Assembly: GCA_027451605.1 (NCBI GenBank)
Contig: DAIDJA010000104.1
Location: forward strand, 1 to 6,541
DNA: 6,541 nt
Reading direction: 5' to 3'
Source of the DNA: Acidimicrobiales bacterium
GTDB lineage: Bacteria > Actinomycetota > Acidimicrobiia > Acidimicrobiales > JABEUL01
The notes under the pieces were generated by a model, which was not told where the DNA came from, made no database searches, and was given only the letters and a program-made list of their open reading frames with translations. The position numbers and the translations under genes were made by a program. Below are positions 1 to 6,397 of the stretch, in pieces. The first letter of the stretch is position 1. The number at the start of each line of letters is the position of its first letter.

Positions 1-739
1 CATCAGATGATATCGCATATATATTGGCACTTGACCCAAATGTAAGATTGTCAGCAACCGTAATAACATTTGTAGAACTGTCGAGACCTGTAATAGTTGT
101 AGCTGAAGCATTCCCTGATATTGTAGTTCCTCCGGTTGCTCCATTAACTTCTATTGCCATCCCGTCAGCAAGATAGTATGTAGCTGGTCTATCGCCATTT
201 GCATCTAAAGATGTAAGATCTATAGTGTTTGTAGTTGCCCCGGCCGCAGATGTTACCGCAAGGGCGTTTGCTCCGGCCCCTGTTGAAGGAGCACTCGATA
301 CAGATCCCCATAACATTCTGTTAAGGGTTCTTTTGTATCCATTTGTCATATCTCTAATTATCCTTTCTGTGAATTTTGTAACAGCTCCCCTGTCAGACAT
401 AGTGATTTGGTTTACAAATTCAGTATATTGAACAGAGTTGTAGACAGTTACTGCTGGAAGTGCAAATTGGAAGATATTTTCCTGTCCAAATGCAAATTTA
501 GCTGTAGGCTGTGTTGCTGTTGCATAAATAGGGTTCCCAACAATATCGAGATACATTGTATTGTTCTCGAATCTGTCAAAGAAACCTTGTGTACCATCAG
601 GATTTGCTCCTTTCCTCTCAGGTGAAGTTAAAATACTCAAAAGAGGAGTAGAAGTCCTGTAATTCGTGATAATTGTTCTCGATATGACCTTATACAGCAG
701 GTCTAATGCCTGTGTAGTTGATTGTACGTTAGGTGTCAT
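1..739 (-). CDS. Probable phage major capsid protein, N-terminal 246 residues (runs off the window)
   Basis: The frame opens at an ATG at 739-737 and stays open to the window edge, so the 3' part is missing. The protein starts MTPNVQSTTQALDLLYKVIS. Residues 60-110 contain a beta-rich stretch (TMYLDIVGNPIYATATQ, then FALPAVTVYNSVQYTEF). Residues 118-145 look like the long spine helix of HK97-type capsids (GAVTKFTERIIRDM, ending NRMLWG). After about residue 150 comes a Gly/Ala/Ser/Thr-rich beta segment (DGMAIEVNG, ITGLDSSTNVITVADNL) that resembles the inserted beta domain seen in many such capsid proteins. It lies 52 bases downstream of the scaffold-like gene on the same strand, the usual position for the capsid gene. 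No Shine-Dalgarno site is visible; the bases before the ATG are TTAATTAAAACTTAAT. The capsid call rests on recalled family pattern plus gene order. Another abundant virion protein is the main alternative. Confidence 0.72.
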   Translation of the reverse strand, partial: MTPNVQSTTQALDLLYKVISRTIITNYRTSTPLLSILTSPERKGANPDGTQGFFDRFENNTMYLDIVGNPIYATATQPTAKFAFGQENIFQFALPAVTVYNSVQYTEFVNQITMSDRGAVTKFTERIIRDMTNGYKRTLNRMLWGSVSSAPSTGAGANALAVTSAAGATTNTIDLTSLDANGDRPATYYLADGMAIEVNGATGGTTISGNASATTITGLDSSTNVITVADNLTFGSSANIYAISSD

Positions 740-791
740 ATTAAGTTTTAATTAATCTAAAATAAAATAAATTATCCTAGATCTTTCTTCA

Positions 792-1526
792 TCAACGTCC
801 CTGACCTGATGCTATATCATTCAGTGATAGTCTAACACCGGAAGAGTCAGCTGCGTCAAATATCGAATCTATCGCATTATAAACTTCCTTGTTAGGTTGA
901 CCATCCCTTGAAGATTTCAATTTAGAAGGATCAATTTTCATCCTTTCAAAATCTGCATTAGGTGAACGGCTACCTTGAGTATTATTTACTCTAGGAGCTT
1001 GATAGTTCTGAGACTCTTCGCTAATGTGCTTAACCATACTTTCGTGCTTTAGAGCTCTATAGGTGTCTTCCATAGGAATACCCTTTTTATAACGCTCCAT
1101 AACCAATCTCTCATCATCTTTCGACAATTTAAGATCATCATACTTAGTGTTCGCATTCTTTGATGCCGTAAAATCTCTTAGTGTAAAGAGATCATCTACT
1201 TCATCTCGAGTTAGAGCTTCATCCCTTGTTACCATCCCACGTTCTTTTAAGACGGCAAAAGCCTTTGAAACATCATCCACATCTTCTTGAGGTGACTGAT
1301 ATCTAGCCTGATTTGCTCTTTCTCTCTCGTAAGCTGATAATTGCTGAGATTTCTGAGTATAATCTTTTAGCATAGCCCCATACGCATTTGCTAACTCTTC
1401 AGAACTTTTGAAAGATCTACCTCCTGCTTGTATTTCAGAAGGATTTACATCATTCGATGTGTTTACGTCATCTACTGATGCAGAACCATTGGATGGATTC
1501 TGGGCATTCATATTTCTATCGTCCAT
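792..1526 (-). CDS. Phage scaffolding (capsid assembly) protein, probable
   Basis: This is a complete 244-residue frame from an ATG at 1526-1524 to a TGA at 794-792. It is highly charged, has no cysteine, and is predicted by eye to be mostly helical with disordered ends. Residues 1-35 are a low-complexity Asn/Asp/Ser-rich head. At 37-50 is RSFKSSEELANAYG, a short motif typical of phage scaffold proteins. Residues 50-75 look coiled-coil-like (Gln/Glu/Arg-rich). Residues 99-112 hold a small tandem repeat (VTRDEAL, TRDEVDD). A basic, Pro/Asn-rich linker at 174-212 leads to a C-terminal helix pair (EVYNAIDSIFDAADS), where scaffolds usually contact the coat protein. Its place between the portal-position gene and the capsid gene supports the role, as scaffolds are transient core proteins of the procapsid. 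A second in-frame ATG lies at codon 6; the upstream one is kept because neither has a Shine-Dalgarno site. Confidence 0.7.
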   Translation of the reverse strand: MDDRNMNAQNPSNGSASVDDVNTSNDVNPSEIQAGGRSFKSSEELANAYGAMLKDYTQKSQQLSAYERERANQARYQSPQEDVDDVSKAFAVLKERGMVTRDEALTRDEVDDLFTLRDFTASKNANTKYDDLKLSKDDERLVMERYKKGIPMEDTYRALKHESMVKHISEESQNYQAPRVNNTQGSRSPNADFERMKIDPSKLKSSRDGQPNKEVYNAIDSIFDAADSSGVRLSLNDIASGQGR

Positions 1527-1567
1527 AAAAATTTTTGTTTCTTGCTCTTTTTGATAAAGATGTCCCT

Positions 1568-1577
1568 TTTGATCAAA
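1568..1577. repeat. Perfect 10-bp palindrome TTTGATCAAA
   Basis: TTTGATCAAA is a perfect dyad, flanked by a slightly offset CCC/AGG extension. It overlaps the -7-like element and the inferred start of transcription upstream of the scaffold gene. It could be an operator, a site for a dimeric regulator, or chance. Confidence 0.3.
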
Positions 1578-1602
1578 GGTATCTTTAAAAAGGTCACAAG
1601 CC
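1574..1602 (-). promoter_or_regulatory. Possible Bacteroidetes-type promoter before the scaffold gene
   Basis: Read on the minus strand, TACCTTTG (1581-1574) matches the Bacteroidetes -7 element TAnnTTTG at all six fixed positions. A TTTA, 3 of 4 to the -33 element TTTG, ends 21 bases upstream. Transcription would start around 1567-1570, about 42 bases before the scaffold ATG. A chance match in a leader this AT-rich is not negligible, so this is tentative. Confidence 0.35.
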
Positions 1603-1735
1603 TAAATTAAATAAGTTCTTGAGAATCAGGCAGAGGGTAAAATTTAAAATGCGTAGAGTTAAGTTTTACTTTGACTTCAAGGTCGCTCACTTACGATACG
1701 ACTTGATGTCATTTTGGACATTATTTAAAAAAAAG

Positions 1736-2173
1736 TCAAGTGGGTATCATTCCAGGCAGTACTCTAGCTCTGTTTTGAGCTGCCTGAGTTTTAGCAGATA
1801 TATTGGCGTTCCCGAATAAAGGAGCGTTCTTTGCCTGGACATTTCTTTCTACTCCTCCATTTCCTCCTAGATTGTACGTAGAAAATTCTGTATTAGGATT
1901 TTGAACTTGTCCAGTACCAAGGATAGAAGATAGCTCTGGACCTTCAACTTGTGGTTTTGGTCCTGGCTTACTTTTCGCATTCTCAGTGCTCATTGGATCT
2001 ATTCCCTTTTCTTTCATCTCATCAATTTCTCTTTCTGCCTCATCAAGATATTTTTGGATTTCACCAACATCCTTGGATGTTACCCACGCTTTTATAAACG
2101 CTTTCTGATAAGGAGAATCAGCTGGAAGATTTTTAGCCAGTTCCAGCAGGTCATTTTGGACACCAAGTACGGG
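1736..2173 (-). CDS. Phage virion protein, C-terminal 145 residues; portal by position (5' cut at join)
   Basis: The frame ends at a TGA at 1738-1736 and is open rightwards to about 2173, where an in-frame stop (2176-2174) lies just past the presumed join. An ATG at 2017-2015 could be read as a start, but 52 codons before it are open and protein-like (NDLLELAKNLPADS, QKAFIKAWVTSKD), so the gene is better seen as truncated. About the first 60 visible residues are helical and charged. The rest is a disordered Pro/Gly/Asn/Gln-rich tail (PGPKPQVEGPELSS; NLGGNGG) ending LPGMIPT. The portal assignment rests on being directly upstream of the scaffold and capsid genes, and on portal C-termini often being helical then disordered. 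No diagnostic portal motif is within the fragment, so another head or neck protein is possible. Confidence 0.5.
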   Translation of the reverse strand, partial: PVLGVQNDLLELAKNLPADSPYQKAFIKAWVTSKDVGEIQKYLDEAEREIDEMKEKGIDPMSTENAKSKPGPKPQVEGPELSSILGTGQVQNPNTEFSTYNLGGNGGVERNVQAKNAPLFGNANISAKTQAAQNRARVLPGMIPT

Positions 2174-2178
2174 TCAAA
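2150..2178. other. Presumed chimeric join between phage and cellular DNA
   Basis: To the left, a minus-strand phage frame runs into this point without a start. To the right, a plus-strand cellular frame runs away from it without a start. The plus frame has no ATG, GTG or TTG from 2172 until the GTG at 2379, although coding-quality sequence begins at once (NPQGFFIGFPGG). The minus frame hits a stop at 2176-2174. Base composition also shifts: two hand-counted 60-base lines gave 38% GC on the left (841-900) and 50% on the right (4201-4260). The exact breakpoint cannot be fixed to better than about 25 bases. Confidence 0.7.
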
Positions 2179-5100
2179 TTAACCCACAGGGATTTTTCAT
2201 AGGTTTCCCGGGTGGCTCTAATTCCTCGTCCAATACGCAGTTAAGCGTAACCGGCAATATAACCGCATCCAGTTTTGCATTTCTGCCCCTTCCGAATTCC
2301 GGGAACTGGCAAGTAAATACAGAAGTTTCGTTTTCGATCGGCACCGGAACAAATAGTATAACTTTATCGTCAACTGCGGTGGGATTAACTACTTCAAATT
2401 CCGGAACCCCCAGAGCCAGCGTATCCGGAACTATCTCAAGTGACGGTTCTTTTTCGATGAGTGCAAGTGCAACCGATCTTATTCAAATCCAACAGGTCGG
2501 AATAAACTTGAGCGGATCCATATCAAGAAGCTCGGCCACTTCTCCGATTACATTTAGTATTTCGGGTTCCATAGCGTCTCCGATAAGCCTGATTCCGGGT
2601 CTTTCGTTAAATACCTTAAGTGTCAATTGGTCACCGAACGGAGGAAAAGCGGGGATCTCCGGATCCGGTTCGATAGTAGTCGGCATCGGATCAAATTCGA
2701 CCCAGATTGATGTGAATTTTTCCTATGATTCACTTAAGGATTGGTCATTTTCGGCATCTTCTTCATCCACAACACAGTTTGAACCGCTTCCCGGTCTGAT
2801 AATTCAACCCAAAAACATTACGGGATCCATATCGTCGGTCAACGGAACTTTAGCTTATTCCCTATCGGCTAAATCTACGGGCACTTGGTCACCGGTAAGC
2901 GGAGTGGGTATCTCTGACATATCAATAAATTTAAGCAACACGTGTACAGAATCTTCGGGGTATAAATGTCCGTCTAATACATCACTTTTTATAGATCTGA
3001 GCGGAAATCTAACGTTATCAGTTCCCGGCTCTCAAACAATAAATGCGACGGTTTCGGGGGCAATCGGATTACCTTCGGGTGCATTTTCGTTAGGTGCAAC
3101 TATTCAAAACAGTATCGATATCACTTCGGGTGTATCGCTAAACAACCTTCATGCCTACATCACCTCCGGTATGAATGCTCCGGATAGTACGGCCGGTTTC
3201 GAAAATAACACTAAAGGGCTGAATGTAACTCTTGTGGGTTCGGCAAAGTTGCCTATATTCGGTCAGTTGCCAACGGTTAATCTTAACTTCAGCTCGTCCG
3301 GATTTTCTATCTGGTCAAATTTGGGAAGCTATTCACTTCCGGGGAGTGGTTCATCAAAACTTTCCAACACAATACTCGCATTTTCAACTTATTCAACAAA
3401 GCTAAATATTTTCGATAGCAATGGGTCATTATTAAGTCAAATCCCGGTATCTTCAAACACCTTTATAATTTCCGGGGGTTTTGATACTCCGTCTTGGGTA
3501 AAGACGCTGCTCGGATTACCCGGAAATATAAACGGTCAAGCCGTGGGGAGCGTGAATCTATCCAACGGCAATTTCTCATTAAAAGTTTCATTAAACCTAA
3601 CCGGTGATTGGTATCTTTACGGTGATGCAGCCAGTGCGACGAATGTGCAACTTAACAGCATCTATCTGGAAGTTGAATTAAACAACGGAGACTTTTCTGT
3701 CGCATTGGGAGGTACCGCTACACTAAATATCGCCGGATCATCTTCAAGCAATGCATCTTCGATACAGCTCGGAGTCAATCTATCTTTTACCGCGACCACC
3801 CAAACTATAGCCGGATCGCTAACGTTATCGTCACAAAATGGTTGGAACGATGCCTTTGGCGTATCCGGACTGACGGTCTACGGAATGGCAGTTTCGGTCA
3901 ATTTTAGTCTCACTACTCTAACACCGTCAATAGGCCTTGCAGCTTCAGCCACTTTGCCTTCCGACATTAGGGATCCTCTGGGTATGTCAGCCAATACAGT
4001 TACCACCGTCATAGCAAACATTTCACTTACCAACCCATGTTTCGGACTCGAAATTAATGATCCGACTGATCCTAATGCTAACGTATTGAATATAAAAAAT
4101 GCCGACGTATTTACCGCAAAATCTCTTAACATTGAAATAGCTCCTTCAGGTTGTACCGTAGGTCAATTTACCTACAGTCCCGGAATATCTCTAAACTTCA
4201 ACGGATCAATATTGGGTGTACCGGTAACCGTCGACGCATCTCTGGGGATAAATCCGTTTGCGTTGGATGCGCATTTGACGATCGGCGAAATTTCTTACGG
4301 AGGAGTAAACTTTGACAAAACCGAGATTGGAATCTCTATATCACCCACGTCATTTTCTCTTAACTTCTCGGGTGGTTTGAGTGTCCTCGGCGTCACCGTC
4401 AGTGCCTCGGGCTACATTTCAGTTACTCCGACCTCACAGGTACTGGATTTGAGCGGAACGCTAGACGGAGTAAACTTAGGATCCGTTTTGTCCATAAACG
4501 GTGTTTCCCTTAAAATTCACGTGGAGACCGGCACTACCAACTCGGCAAGTTTCCAACTGAAGGGAGACGTTGGTCTGCTTGGGTCCACCGTTTATGCAGA
4601 TATTTCATTATCCGTTGCAAACGGAACACTCAGCGAAGCCAAGGCTTTAATTATTGCCAATATCAATATCGCAGGAGCGGTAGGTCTAAACGGCACATTT
4701 GACTTAAACTACGGTCCGAATATACCGTTTTCTTTAAATGCAAGCGTGAGCTTGTCGGTTGGAGGTTATACCATTGTGGGCGGCTCAGCCAATGTAAATT
4801 CAACCTCATTTTCCTTCAGCGGTAGGTTTGATCTTGCCGGAATATTTACAGCCGATGTAACGGGACAATTCTACGGAGGTAGCGTATCCTCTACAGACAA
4901 AATTCAGGGTCCGAACGGAAAAGTCCAAGCTCAAACCGGAGATTTCTATCTGAGTGCAACTAATATATCCGTAAACTTAGGCGGTATCAGCGCATTGGCC
5001 AATGTGTCAATCGGGCGTGCAGCAGGATCTGCTTGGGCTAATTTTGATGCCACTGTTTCCTTACTGGGAACGCAATCGAACAACTCTGTAAGCGTTTCGG

Positions 5101-6056
5101 GGGCGATACAGGGCAACGGAAACTTTACTCTTAGCGGACAGGCAAATTTGGATCTTGTCGGATTCGTTGCAAATGTAAGCGTTAATGTAGCAAGATCCGG
5201 TGTCAGCGTCGCAATTACGGCTTCGGCGAATATATCCCTTCTGGGTGTTACGGTAAACTTTAACGGAAGTTTTTCCACCGGACAGCCGACCCCTTACTTC
5301 CCTTCCTTATTAGGTTATTCCCTACAAAAATATTTCAATAAGATTCCACAGGCAACCGGCTCTACGGTTTACTACTCGTTAAACGGCAGCGCAAGCGTAA
5401 ATGTCGGTGGCTATAATTTGGGAAATGCTTCATTTTCGGCAAGCAACTATCCCGGTTCTTCGGGATTTTATGCCTCGATATCATTTCAGGTAGGTTCGGT
5501 AGTTAACTTATCGGGCAAGATGACGATACTTCCGGACTCCAGATTTTACTTCAATATAAATGCCAATCTAAATCTTGTAGTATTGAATGCCTCGGCTGAC
5601 ATAACATTTACAAATTGTACTAACGCTTCCTGTTCGACACGGGCTAACGCAACCACCCTAAAAGCGGTCAGTACCGTTAATGCATCAGGGTTTTCCTTTG
5701 GAGTCTCGGTTTTCATATCTTCCAACGGAACATTTTTAGCAAGCGCAAGATCTCCGGTGAGCGGCGTATTCTCAGGCGATACCGGATCACTGTATCTAAT
5801 AGTGGTAGCATTTTATGCAAATATTACATATAACATGACAATTACAATATCCAGCAACTATCCCTACGTTGCGGTTAACGGGGCCGGGAGAGCAACGGTA
5901 TACGGAAAGTCTTGGGGCTGTCACGGATGGTTTGAATGCGGATGGGGAAATTGGTCTCCCATAGTTGGCGTCGCGGCTTCAATTTCAACAAACCCGTTTA
6001 GAGCTTGCGGATATGTGAACGTATGGGGTAAGGATTTCGGAGGATGTATCGGATGA
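2172..6056 (+). CDS. Giant beta-rich extracytoplasmic protein of unknown family, 5'-truncated
   Basis: About 1,294 codons are open to a TGA at 6054-6056. A GTG at 2379 would give 1,225 residues, but the 69 codons before it are of the same character (NTQLSVTGNITASS), there is no ribosome-binding site at the GTG, and the true start is probably lost at the join. The protein is Ser/Gly/Asn/Thr/Val-rich, poor in Lys, Arg, Asp and Glu, and strictly alternates polar and apolar residues, so it should be long runs of antiparallel beta-strands or a solenoid. From about 4350 onward a unit of about 23 residues recurs. Ten cysteines occur as five consecutive pairs, as in secreted disulfide-bonded proteins. 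The last 50 residues are Trp/Cys-rich (GKSWGCHGWFECGWGNW). There is no LPXTG motif, no C-terminal membrane segment and no recognised enzyme motif. A surface-layer, adhesin or envelope role is inference; the signal peptide, if any, is missing. Confidence 0.85.
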   Translation, partial: GQINPQGFFIGFPGGSNSSSNTQLSVTGNITASSFAFLPLPNSGNWQVNTEVSFSIGTGTNSITLSSTAVGLTTSNSGTPRASVSGTISSDGSFSMSASATDLIQIQQVGINLSGSISRSSATSPITFSISGSIASPISLIPGLSLNTLSVNWSPNGGKAGISGSGSIVVGIGSNSTQIDVNFSYDSLKDWSFSASSSSTTQFEPLPGLIIQPKNITGSISSVNGTLAYSLSAKSTGTWSPVSGVGISDISINLSNTCTESSGYKCPSNTSLFIDLSGNLTLSVPGSQTINATVSGAIGLPSGAFSLGATIQNSIDITSGVSLNNLHAYITSGMNAPDSTAGFENNTKGLNVTLVGSAKLPIFGQLPTVNLNFSSSGFSIWSNLGSYSLPGSGSSKLSNTILAFSTYSTKLNIFDSNGSLLSQIPVSSNTFIISGGFDTPSWVKTLLGLPGNINGQAVGSVNLSNGNFSLKVSLNLTGDWYLYGDAASATNVQLNSIYLEVELNNGDFSVALGGTATLNIAGSSSSNASSIQLGVNLSFTATTQTIAGSLTLSSQNGWNDAFGVSGLTVYGMAVSVNFSLTTLTPSIGLAASATLPSDIRDPLGMSANTVTTVIANISLTNPCFGLEINDPTDPNANVLNIKNADVFTAKSLNIEIAPSGCTVGQFTYSPGISLNFNGSILGVPVTVDASLGINPFALDAHLTIGEISYGGVNFDKTEIGISISPTSFSLNFSGGLSVLGVTVSASGYISVTPTSQVLDLSGTLDGVNLGSVLSINGVSLKIHVETGTTNSASFQLKGDVGLLGSTVYADISLSVANGTLSEAKALIIANINIAGAVGLNGTFDLNYGPNIPFSLNASVSLSVGGYTIVGGSANVNSTSFSFSGRFDLAGIFTADVTGQFYGGSVSSTDKIQGPNGKVQAQTGDFYLSATNISVNLGGISALANVSIGRAAGSAWANFDATVSLLGTQSNNSVSVSGAIQGNGNFTLSGQANLDLVGFVANVSVNVARSGVSVAITASANISLLGVTVNFNGSFSTGQPTPYFPSLLGYSLQKYFNKIPQATGSTVYYSLNGSASVNVGGYNLGNASFSASNYPGSSGFYASISFQVGSVVNLSGKMTILPDSRFYFNINANLNLVVLNASADITFTNCTNASCSTRANATTLKAVSTVNASGFSFGVSVFISSNGTFLASARSPVSGVFSGDTGSLYLIVVAFYANITYNMTITISSNYPYVAVNGAGRATVYGKSWGCHGWFECGWGNWSPIVGVAASISTNPFRACGYVNVWGKDFGGCIG
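2595..3905 (+). repeat. Second short motif class, G-[LV]-x-[LIV]-x-x-[LIM]-x-[LIV], in the N-terminal part
   Basis: Short strand-like motifs recur at uneven spacing: PGLSLNTLSVNW (2595-2630), SGVGISDISINLS (2898-2936), SGVSLNNLHAYIT (3126-3164), TNVQLNSIYLEVEL (3639-3680) and SGLTVYGMAVSVNF (3864-3905). A related YGGVNFDKTEIGISI starts at 4296. Spacings run from about 75 to 170 codons, so modules vary in length. This is an alignment by eye. Confidence 0.4.
4353..5444 (+). repeat. Degenerate beta-hairpin units within the giant protein
   Basis: At least seven segments of 22-25 residues align by eye to F-x-[LF]-x-[GA]-x(5,7)-[LV]-G-x-x-[VA]-x-[AVN]-x-[GV]-x-[IFV]. They lie at 4353-4424 (FSLNFSGG, LGVTVSASGYISV), 4551-4616 (FQLKGDVGLLGSTVYADI), 4728-4796 (FSLNASVSLSVGGYTIVGG), 4809-4880 (FSFSGRFDLAGIFTADV), 5124-5189 (FTLSGQANLDLVGFVANV), 5208-5273 (ISLLGVTVNFNGSF) and 5370-5444 (YSLNGSASVNVGGYNLGN). 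The DNA is not conserved between copies, so the repeats are old and held by protein structure. Confidence 0.6.
5904..6053 (+). other. Trp/Cys-rich C-terminal tail of the giant protein
   Basis: The final 50 residues differ from the rest: five Trp, four Cys (spacings C-x5-C and C-x12-C) and many Gly, with KSWGCHGWFECGWGNW near the start and GKDFGGCIG at the very end. The preceding body has almost no Trp-Cys clustering. A small disulfide-stabilised cap, or a recognition or anchoring domain, is a reasonable inference; I do not know a named domain with this pattern. Confidence 0.5.
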
Positions 6057-6246
6057 CAAAATATTCAAGAAGTCAACCAAATATAGTCCCGATTACAAAA
6101 TTCAGTAGTTAACCCTAGCCTTCTGACTGATTCAATTTAGGTTAGAGAGATCGAAAAGTTACCGATTACCTCCGAATGATATGGTTCAGTAATTGGCCGA
6201 GAACTCAAAGGTTTAATTAACGGTGCCGGCTTTCAAAAGAGTTACC

Positions 6247-6285
6247 ATCGCCTCTTAAAGGCGCGATAGCACTACCGGAATTTTT
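6247..6285 (+). terminator. Possible intrinsic terminator after the giant-protein gene
   Basis: ATCGC pairs with GCGAT (6247-6251 with 6263-6267). After a C-C mismatch a T-G and a C-G pair close a TTAAA loop. A run of five T follows at 6281-6285, but 13 bases lie between stem and T-run, which is far for a standard intrinsic terminator. It lies 190 bases after the stop codon. Confidence 0.3.
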
Positions 6286-6318
6286 AATTATCAAAGTATT
6301 TTTAATATAACAATCGAT

Positions 6319-6347
6319 TTGAAATTAAACTCCGATATGCCTAAACT
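6319..6347 (+). promoter_or_regulatory. Possible sigma70-type promoter for the dehydrogenase gene
   Basis: TTGAAA (6319-6324, 5 of 6 to TTGACA) and TAAACT (6342-6347, 4 of 6 to TATAAT) are 17 bases apart. The start of transcription would be near 6354, giving a leader of about 44 bases. This is a weak match in AT-rich sequence, supported mainly by spacing and position. Confidence 0.25.
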
Positions 6348-6388
6348 CAATACAGGCTAAATTACAAAATTAATTATTAATTGCCAAC

Positions 6389-6393
6389 GGAGG
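6389..6393 (+). promoter_or_regulatory. Strong Shine-Dalgarno site of the dehydrogenase gene
   Basis: GGAGG lies four bases before the ATG at 6398 (CGGAGGAAATATG). It fixes the start. It also contrasts with the phage genes on the left, which have no such site. Confidence 0.85.
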
Positions 6394-6397
6394 AAAT

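Larger units (their letters stand above)
1527..1735 (-). other. Non-coding leader between the portal-position and scaffold genes
   Basis: No gene is supported in these 209 bases. On the minus strand, just after the upstream stop, there is a T-run (1735-1727) with no convincing stem before it. Next comes a 14-codon ATG frame with no ribosome-binding site. The part nearest the scaffold gene is A/T-rich and contains the promoter-like TACCTTTG and the palindrome TTTGATCAAA, both described separately. For a compact phage head operon this is a long spacer, and it most likely carries a promoter and a 5' leader. Confidence 0.5.
6057..6397 (+). other. Intergenic region between the giant-protein gene and the dehydrogenase gene
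   Basis: These 341 bases hold no supported gene and are visibly more AT-rich than the flanking coding sequence. They contain a hairpin at 6247-6267, a possible promoter at 6319-6347 and a ribosome-binding site at 6389-6393. Two short direct repeats are present: CCGATTAC at 6089-6096 and 6162-6169, and ATTACAAAATT at 6092-6102 and 6361-6371. The length suggests the two genes are separate transcription units. Confidence 0.6.

Noticed and set aside
225..625. Open plus-strand frames over the capsid gene
   Set aside because: They lie opposite a long, coherent capsid frame and have implausible composition (Cys-rich or hydrophobic strings).
1693..1712. A T7-promoter-like core, ATACGACT, on the plus strand in the spacer before the scaffold gene
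   Set aside because: Only the ATACGACT part matches. The rest of the consensus (CACTATAGGG) is missing, and it points against the direction of the phage genes.
1680..1724. A 14-codon minus-strand frame (MSKMTSSRIVSERP) after the portal-position gene
   Set aside because: It is too short, has no ribosome-binding site and shows no coding signal beyond an ATG and a stop.
1754..1785. An inverted repeat (AGGCAG ... AGCTC tgtttt GAGCTGCCT) inside the portal-position gene
   Set aside because: The two stems compete for the same bases, it lies within coding sequence, and no T-run follows it on either strand.
1..2176. An integrated prophage next to host genes
   Set aside because: There is no integrase, attachment site or tRNA, and the boundary falls inside a late structural gene that has lost its start.
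1949..2182. A plus-strand frame running into the join
   Set aside because: Its translation is a Phe/Ile/Trp-rich string opposite the charged phage protein, and it is out of frame with the giant protein.
2379..2381. GTG as the true start of the giant protein
   Set aside because: There is no ribosome-binding site before it, and 69 in-frame codons of the same composition precede it, so the start was probably lost at the join.
2483..2686. Open antisense frame under the giant protein; similar ones at 3878-4132 and 4946-5278
   Set aside because: These are by-products of the Ser/Gly/Asn-rich codon pattern on the plus strand. They lack ribosome-binding sites and protein-like composition.
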